Part shown: in pieces, positions 57,785 through 64,000 of the stretch
Position numbering within the stretch: position 1 is the first letter of the stretch
How the letters are laid out: the number at the start of each line of letters is the position of its first letter
Program-made: the position numbers and the translations under genes
DNA from: Helianthus annuus
Taxonomy: Eukaryota > Streptophyta > Magnoliopsida > Asterales > Asteraceae
NCBI RefSeq assembly: GCF_002127325.2
Contig: NC_035445.2
Location: 80,595,389-80,659,388, forward strand
Direction of reading: 5' to 3'
DNA: 64,000 nucleotides
Notes under the pieces: generated by a model
Database searches by the model: none
Seen by the model: only the letters and a program-made list of their open reading frames with translations
Told to the model about the DNA's origin: nothing

Positions 57785-60700
57785 ATGACGAAACCAAAAT
57801 CGAAAACAAAATCAAAACCATCTTCTTCCTCCACAACAGCAGATGCCACTCAAATGGCCGCTGAAACCACGGAGATTCGCTACAAATCTCCACACAACTA
57901 TGTAGGTATACTCACAAAACCTACCGATAACCACACCTTCGATTCCATTATTGACATCCTTTCTACGTCAAAGTACAAAACTTTGATAACAGCAGACGCT
58001 CCCATTTACCTTGATACCCAGAGAGAGTTCTGGAAAAATGCCACCCTTGAAAAACAAGGAGACAACATCACAGCCATAAACTCCTCGATACAGGGTAAGA
58101 AGGTACAAATCTCTCTGAAATCCATCTCTGAAATCTTTAAACTCGATGATTTAAAAGGAAAAACCTCATTTTCAAAAGACGAGTTGAAGAAAGATTTCAC
58201 AAACAGGGGCTATGCAGAACAACCAAATACGGATACCCTACAAAAGGGTTACTTCCCTTCTGCACCCAGATTTTTATTCCACACACTGCTCATGTGTGTT
58301 TCTAATAAAACAACGTCTTTTAATGAGATACCAACAAAAATCCAATGCCTGGGGTATGCAATTTTAAACGATAAAAACTATAACTACTTCCAGGAAATAT
58401 TTGATGATTTGGTAAAGAACGTTGATAATAAAGCATTTCTGCTCTTTCCAAGATTTCTAAGCTACTATTTTGAACAAAAATTTGTAGAGAAAGATGCAGA
58501 ATTGCCCAAACAAGGTGTCTCATTCAAAATAAACTGTTTAACAATTGAAACATTTTCAAGAATGATCGCACCAATAAAATTAAAAGCAAAGGAGGCTGAG
58601 CAGGTTCTAGAAACTGCTACTGATCCTCAAGCAACCACTGCTGAGCCCACTACTCCAGGTGATCAAAGTAGCACACCCACTGCTTTGAAACCAACACCTG
58701 CCACCAAAAAGACCAAAAGAAAAACATCCAGAAAACCCACCAAACCCACACCAAAGGCACTCTGGAAGATGAGATCCCAGAGTCAATGCCAGTGACAACA
58801 CAAAAGTCACAAGAAACCACTGCTGCTACTTCCTCACAGCAGTTGGAAGAAAGATCTCAACCCCAACCTAAAACTCCTCCTGCATCCTCACAAAAGGATC
58901 AGGTTGTAAGCACAGGGACACCAAATTATGAAGCTCTGTATCCACTCGGATCCATCTTCCACAGTCCTGATCCCAAGGACATATCTCTTTCAACACCCAT
59001 ACCCTTACCAATCATATTGCCACAATCAATAATACCCCTGTTGCATGCAGTTGATATGGCATAGACACAAACCAGTTCCTCTCTATCACCTATTACTGAG
59101 AGTATACCTCCACAAGTGACTGGGTCTGATGCTCATGCCTCTGCTAACCCAGCAACAGCTGAGGAGGTTACACCCCCTGAGTTACAAGTAACTCTCGGTG
59201 GTAGTTCAAGTGGAGCAGCAACTACAACTGATGGATCAACAGATCTTCAGTTGGATAGTTGTTACATTACTAAGACTCCCTTGAAGGCAATTTCTTCCAT
59301 GGCAACATCGGTAACCACCAGTGAGTTATCTTTAACTGCTGGTAACATCAAAGGATTATCGAGTGCTGAAGAAAGAAGTCCCCAGTACCAAGAAAAAGGG
59401 GCATCAATAGATGACTTTTGGGCCACAGTTCCTAAGTCACACATTGATACAACCACTGCTGGTGGGGATTCAGATGATCCTGTTAAGTCAGGTGATGATT
59501 CAAAATACAACGAATTGACGGCCAGAGTTGAAAATCTGGAATCTTCAGTTGCAGAGATAAAAGATATGGTGCAGCAGCTGTTAGAAGCTCAAAAAGCCCA
59601 ATCATCTGCCCCTCCTGCTCAAGCACCTGCTCCACAAGCATTTGCTGCAAATGAGCTTTGGAATATTTTCCAACCAATGCTTGAACAACAGCAACAAATG
59701 GCTGATAAAAAGCATGCTCTTCAAGTACAAATGCTGACCAACATGGTGGAATCAAGGTTCAAAGACACTCAAGCAGACATCAAGGCTATAAAAGCTAGCA
59801 TACAAAAGACTGCTCAGAGTGATAAAGTTCCATCTGCCATCTTCTTCATGGATACACCCCTGGCAGATAATGCCAAAAAGGGGGAGAAACACAAGCTGAA
59901 AAAGAAAGGTATAGAAGATGGGTTGTACATTGAACCAGAAAAACCCAAAATCTCAAAAACTTCAACTCAAACAGCTGATACAACAGCAGTTACAAAAACT
60001 ATTGTCTGTAGCTATACAGCTGCCATCTCATCAACACACACACCTCCAACACACACCACCTCAACACAAATCACCACAACTACTGTTCCACCACCACCAC
60101 CTGTGTCCACAACACAAAAACCACCATCAAAATCAAAAACCACCAAACCATCATCACCCCATGCTAAAAGGCAGAAGACAACAGATGTTACAACATCTGT
60201 TGTAATGGCAACAGTGGTTGAAACACAAGTTGTTTCAACTACTGCTAGTCAACCACTAATCACCACCCAAACAACTGCCACAATAACCCTTGCTCAAAAG
60301 CAGAAGACATCTGCTGATACATCAGTAGTTGTGATGACAACAGCAGTTGAGACACCAGTTGTTTCAACAGTTGTTAGTCAATCATCCACCACTGCTCTAT
60401 CATTTCCTATATCTCAACCAAAGCTCTTTAGCAGAAAAAGAAAGCCAATCACTGCCGATGAAGGGATACATGATCCGAATGCTGAAAAGTATCCATTGGA
60501 GCTTGAAGCCATCAAAAATGAAAATGATTATCTCAAGATAAAGGCTAGGCAAGCTAAAGTTAAAGCTAAGGTTGACAGTGAAAATGAAAGGCTAAGTGAA
60601 GAAGGCATTGCTAATAGACTGGAGTTCTACCTTGCAAAGGTTAAGCAGATAGAAGGATTTGCACAAGAGCTAGACAAAGAAAAGGCTGATCAAAAGAAGA

Positions 60701-61689
60701 AGTTGAGAGAACAACTTCTAGCCTTCATCATGAAAGAAAAGTTCTATCCTGCTGAAGAACAACAGTTTAAAGAATGGCCTTTAGTAGCTTTAAAGCATGA
60801 GGCTGAAAGGATCCAAAGAACCAAAAATGATCCTTCAAAGAAAAAGAATGCTCCAAACTGGAGTAAATACAAAAAGCTCATTGCTGACCTCACTGCTGAA
60901 TATAAAGGAAAGAAAAAGGAGCTAGTGGATGCTAAGGTGGACACTGCTGAAGCCATATCAAAATGGTCTAGGCAGCAAACTGATGAAGCCTATGAGAGGC
61001 TGAAGAAAAGGAAGAAGAGAGAACAAATGGTGAAGCTGGAACAACAAATTGAAAGCCTCAAAACAATGCTAAAATCAACAGACAACCCTACTCTTGTGAC
61101 AAACCAAGAAGAAGGTAAACAACTGTCTGACAAGGAGGCCAAAGAAAAGGAAGCAAAGTATCTCAAAGACACCATCATGAAAATGGGTCTAAAAGTAGAT
61201 AGCTCAGCAAGAATTCAAAACCTTTTTAAGAAGGTATTAAACAGTCCTGCATCCCCAAACACTGCAACAGGCATGATAGAAAAAGAAAAACAAGAGCTTA
61301 CTGGACAAGAAACTGCAAAAGACATAGCTGCAGCAAACAAAGTCATTGAAGAAGCTTTCAAAAGAATGTCTGAGATTTTGCATGTGTTTTCAAGGCCATC
61401 ATCCCTCAACTCATCTAATAATAAATCTCTCCCAAGAAACCCATTGGATTCAAAAATACTAAAGTGGAAGTCTGATCAAAAGACCCACGTATTGACTTTG
61501 CTCAGATCCAATGGTGAGGTGAAGCACATATCAAGGAAAGAAGCACTAGGCCTTAGTGTTGAAGATTTGCAGGATCTCCTTGAGCTTTCACTGTGCAAGG
61601 ATGAAGATGACCAGAGTGCCAAAGAATTTGAAGCTGAATTTAAGGAACAAGCTAAGGCACTCTTGATGAGTAATAAAGGTCCTGAATAA
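57785..61689 (+). pseudogene. Envelope-position ORF of SIRE-type Copia, about 1300 codons, one frameshift and one stop
   Basis: The ATG at 57785 gives a basic, Ser/Lys-rich N-terminus. A folded-looking domain follows (residues about 35-250: YVGILTKPTDNHTFDSIIDI, LDTQREFWKNAT, PRFLFHTLLMCVSNKTTSFN, FQEIFDDLVKNVDNKAFLLF). I recognise it as the conserved domain of the ORF downstream of pol in SIRE-type Copia elements of daisies. Then come a T/S/P-rich linker, a PRFLSYYF-to-KRK basic stretch, and a long Lys/Glu coiled coil (about 60480-61180: LEAIKNENDYLKIKARQAKV and on). A frameshift near 58760 and TAG at 59062-59064 break the frame, which then runs unbroken for 857 codons. No signal peptide or membrane span is evident. 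Envelope-like is a positional name; function is unknown. Confidence 0.75.
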
Positions 61690-61715
61690 GGAAGGGTTTT
61701 GGCATTATCTGTTCC

Positions 61716-61724
61716 AGGGGGAGA
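61716..61724 (+). other. Polypurine tract of the 7.5-kb element
   Basis: agggggaga lies 1 bp before the 3' LTR start tgttggg (61726), in the context gttccagggggagat usual for Copia elements. Its presence next to the ORF end shows the 3' replication signal is intact. Confidence 0.88.
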
Positions 61725-61725
61725 T

Positions 61726-62513
61726 TGTTGGGATTAAACCCTAACAGAGGAACAGATAATGTAAACCCAAAACCGGATCTCATCTGTGGACCATCAATAA
61801 GCAGCAGTTTATCCTATGCTCTCCTCTTGACAGTGGTTATCTAACAGCTGATGGTTCTTAAGTGCTGCTCAACTACAACAACTGATAAACCAAACTCTGA
61901 TGATTATCCAACGACTGCTGAAGACAAACACTGATGCTCTATCTACTGCTGTTTCCTAAGTACTGCTGAAGACTCAAGCACTGCTCTCTCAAAGACTGAT
62001 CACCTTTGAAGAATGCACTGAAGATTCAACATCTGTGCTCAAGCTACAACAGTGGAACGTGAAGCAGTAGTTTTCCTTAATTTTGCTTTTTACTACTTAT
62101 CAGATGTTACATGTCAGTAGTTTGTATAGAACAGTGTTTATAGTTTGTTAGGTCGTTAGATGTCACTATCATGGTGACGTCAGCTGAAGCTCATCAGTAG
62201 TTTGGTTTGCCTATAAATATGACAGTATTCTGTACTGTCATATTTGATCGTTTTGAGTGAGTTCTTCTCCTCAATCCAATCCTTTCATCTTGTGCAACCA
62301 GCTCTGGTGTATCAGGCTGAGGGGGAGTTTAGATTGTAAGCTTGCATTGTAATCTTTTGCTTTTATGTAAATCTTTTGACTTAATGTAAAGCAATTGTTT
62401 ATCAATCTATACTCTCCTTTGATTATGTTTACAAAGTTTGCTACTCATTTCCGCTGCACTTATTATTCATTTTATGCAAACAAACACAATCATGACGGCC
62501 CCAGATCCTAACA
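61726..62513 (+). mobile_element. 3' LTR of the 7.5-kb element
   Basis: 788 bp. Differs from the 5' LTR at about nine sites (single-base changes near 61766, 61791-61794, 61855, 62041, 62139, 62276, 62461 and 62469). Ends gatcctaaca, followed by the agtag duplication. Confidence 0.93.
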
Positions 62514-62664
62514 AGTAGCCCGCTCGTGTTAGATCTAGCCGCGAATGAAATGCTATACGGCTATTCTTTTCTGAAAAAAAATTAAAAAATTTAAAAATAC
62601 CAAAAATAGTTGTTATTTACTGACTGTCTGCTTGTTTTGTCTTGAATTTATCTGTTTTGCAGGC

Positions 62665-64000
62665 ATGGCTAGTAGCTCTCGTCGCGGAAAGGGTAGGAAA
62701 ACCGGAGCGGGTCAGTCAGCACCGCAGCAGGATCCGGTTCTTCAAGAAACACCAATCATTCAGATATCACCCGATGATCCGAATTTAAGAAAAATCAAAT
62801 ATCAAACAAGTTATAACTTCATTCCGGATCAGAAAATGCACAGAGATGATCACCCGATTCTGAAGTTTGAGGAAGATACACCCGAATATGATATGTTTGA
62901 AAAACTGAAGGATACTGAGCTACTTCAACACCGGGTTATTAATTGGAATTGGTTGAGAGAAATGGGTGCAGAGCAGGAAGTGAGGGACCTGTTGGGTGAG
63001 AGATTGATTGAGGCGATGAACTGCATAGAGCCTCAGTATGAGGAGTTAGTTTGGGAGTTTCACAGTACGTGGTTTCATAAGGAAGGAAAGTTTGAGCAGG
63101 GCACGGCTGTGTCATTTAGTTTTGGAAGGAAAGTGTACGAGATGAATATGGCACGATTTGCCATAGTTTCAGGATTATATACTGAGGAGGAGGTAAAGAG
63201 GCCGGAGTTCACTACTTGTTTGAGGGGTGCATATAAGAAGAAAAGGGATTGTAGTGTTGGTAAAACTGAGGTGCAGGCGTTCTGGAAGACGATTTCTGAT
63301 CGTGCATTTGGGCAAACGAATCTGATCACATCGGTTCGTAATCCGGTGTATAGGTATGTGCTGAAGATCTTGTCTACTACACTTGTGGGTCGGAAATCGG
63401 GAGAAAATAAGGCGAATTGGATTGAGCTGTTTATTCTGATGTGTAGAGTGCAGGGAAGGGAATTTAACCTGGCTACTGTTTTAGCAGATTCGTTCAGTAG
63501 AGGTCGCCGAGGGGGTATTCGAGCTGGGTTGGATATGGGCCCTTATATCACCAGGATTGCAACAAATTTGGGAGTGTTTGATACATATCGTCCTGAGTTT
63601 CTACATCAGGGGCCCACGACAGCGATGTTTGGATTGCTAGAGGTGCAGAAAGCAGGCATAGTGTCATGGACGGAACCCTATGGCTGGAGGCCGATTCAAG
63701 AAGGTCCACACGTTCCGCAGCAGTCACAGGCACCACCAGCTGAGGATGTCAGTATTCAGAATGAGCCTACACAGATGCAGCAGCCATCACAGGTACACGC
63801 GCGGTCAGTGCCTGAGTCACAGAGGCGACATCCTCTACCTGAGCCTCTTACTTTGGAGTCATTCTCTGGCTATGTGGAGCAGAGATTTGACAGGCTGGAG
63901 CAGTTGATTGAGGCTCTTCAGAGGAGTCAGTCGAGGCAGGAGGATGTTCTTCGCTATATGATGACCGTTCAGAGCATGAGGATTCCAGATTTCTTTCGGC
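62665..64000 (+). CDS. Athila envelope-position / ORF1-type protein, partial (open at window end)
   Basis: The ATG at 62665 opens 445 codons with no stop up to the window edge. The N-terminus is basic (ASSSRRGKGRKTG). The central region carries HRVINWNWLREMGAEQEVRD, YEELVWEFHSTWFH, VYEMNMARFAIVSGLYTEEE, RNPVYRYVLKILSTTLVGRK and YITRIATNLGVF, collinear with the broken copy at 15974-16807. This is the conserved Athila ORF1-type domain (Pfam ATHILA family, by memory). A Q/P-rich linker and a short coiled coil (YVEQRFDRLEQLIEALQRSQ) follow. The start is only 146 bp beyond the nested element, so the insertion may separate it from the element's promoter or splice signals. Function unknown. Confidence 0.8.
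   Translation, partial: MASSSRRGKGRKTGAGQSAPQQDPVLQETPIIQISPDDPNLRKIKYQTSYNFIPDQKMHRDDHPILKFEEDTPEYDMFEKLKDTELLQHRVINWNWLREMGAEQEVRDLLGERLIEAMNCIEPQYEELVWEFHSTWFHKEGKFEQGTAVSFSFGRKVYEMNMARFAIVSGLYTEEEVKRPEFTTCLRGAYKKKRDCSVGKTEVQAFWKTISDRAFGQTNLITSVRNPVYRYVLKILSTTLVGRKSGENKANWIELFILMCRVQGREFNLATVLADSFSRGRRGGIRAGLDMGPYITRIATNLGVFDTYRPEFLHQGPTTAMFGLLEVQKAGIVSWTEPYGWRPIQEGPHVPQQSQAPPAEDVSIQNEPTQMQQPSQVHARSVPESQRRHPLPEPLTLESFSGYVEQRFDRLEQLIEALQRSQSRQEDVLRYMMTVQSMRIPDFFR

Larger units (their letters stand above)
54985..62513 (+). mobile_element. Young non-autonomous LTR element carrying only an envelope-position ORF
   Basis: A perfect 5-bp duplication agtag lies at 54980-54984 and 62514-62518. LTRs 54985-55772 and 61726-62513 are 788 bp each, tgttgggattaaaccc to gatcctaaca, and differ at about 9 positions by eye. 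An initiator tRNA-Met primer site and a polypurine tract are present. The 5.95-kb interior has a 2-kb leader and a single long coding region (57785-61689) with no gag, protease, integrase, RT or RNase H. Termini, primer site and polypurine tract point to Copia, SIRE type. Mobilisation would need a helper. Confidence 0.88.
45625..64000 (+). mobile_element. Athila-lineage Gypsy element, open at the window end
   Basis: 5' LTR about 45625-47330, tRNA-Asp-type primer site 47340-47357, gag-pol 47525-53071, long spacer, and an envelope-position ORF from 62665 that is still open at 64000. The 3' LTR lies beyond the window. The internal region is interrupted at 54985-62513 by a younger LTR element. 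The order gag-pol then an extra ORF, the tRNA-Asp primer site and the RT sequence all point to Athila. Confidence 0.88.

Overview
This window is eukaryotic nuclear DNA from a eudicot, most likely a member of the daisy family (Asteraceae). It contains one clear host gene, a two-exon phenylalanine ammonia-lyase (PAL) at 7618-9848. The rest is largely nested transposable elements: Ty3/Gypsy (chromovirus/Tekay-like and Athila), Ty1/Copia, Mutator-like elements, Tourist-like MITEs and SINEs. The family assignment is inferred from the overall look of the PAL protein and the retroelement gag and envelope-position proteins. No database search was run.

Layout. 1-2777: remains of LTRs of one Gypsy family in both orientations. 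2884-5651: two Mutator-like elements back to back, each with a perfect 9-bp target-site duplication (TSD). 5661-7500: AT-rich flank, a CACGCATGG repeat cluster, and the PAL promoter with two AC (MYB) elements and a TATA box. 7618-9848: PAL. 10214-12781: a reverse-transcriptase scrap, a 307-bp MITE, and a tandem array of stem-loops. 12782-25425: a degenerate Gypsy element (TSD ccaaa) with a 6.9-kb 5' LTR that holds FAR1/MULE-like and Athila-ORF1-like pseudogenes plus large GC-rich palindromes. Its 3' end is deleted. 25919-28403: a solo LTR full of CCGATCGG motifs. 29189-36833: MITEs, a SINE, a small Mutator MITE and Gypsy LTR remains. 37815-44086: a minus-strand Copia element, split by a 4.2-kb solo LTR (38100-42332) that itself carries a SINE. 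The Copia pol is broken at 44086 by LTR-type sequence leading into an Athila element (5' LTR, tRNA-Asp-type primer site, gag-pol 47525-53071, envelope-position ORF 62665 to beyond the window end). Inside the Athila spacer sits a young 7.5-kb LTR element (54985-62513, TSD agtag, two 788-bp LTRs differing at about 9 sites).

How it fits together. The insertion order can be read from the nesting: Copia first, then the solo-LTR element in its LTR and the Athila-type element in its pol, then the SINE and the 7.5-kb element. The older Gypsy and Athila polyproteins are open except for ten in-frame stops. Each stop is explicable as one C-to-T or G-to-A change, the pattern expected for heavily methylated silent DNA.

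Most interesting observations: (i) the 7.5-kb element has complete LTR, primer-site and polypurine signals but no gag or pol, only one long ORF resembling the envelope-position ORF of SIRE-type Copia elements; (ii) unrelated LTR families in this window each carry their own cluster of short GC-rich palindromes; (iii) five tandem stem-loops at 11736-12062 appear to keep pairing through compensatory changes.
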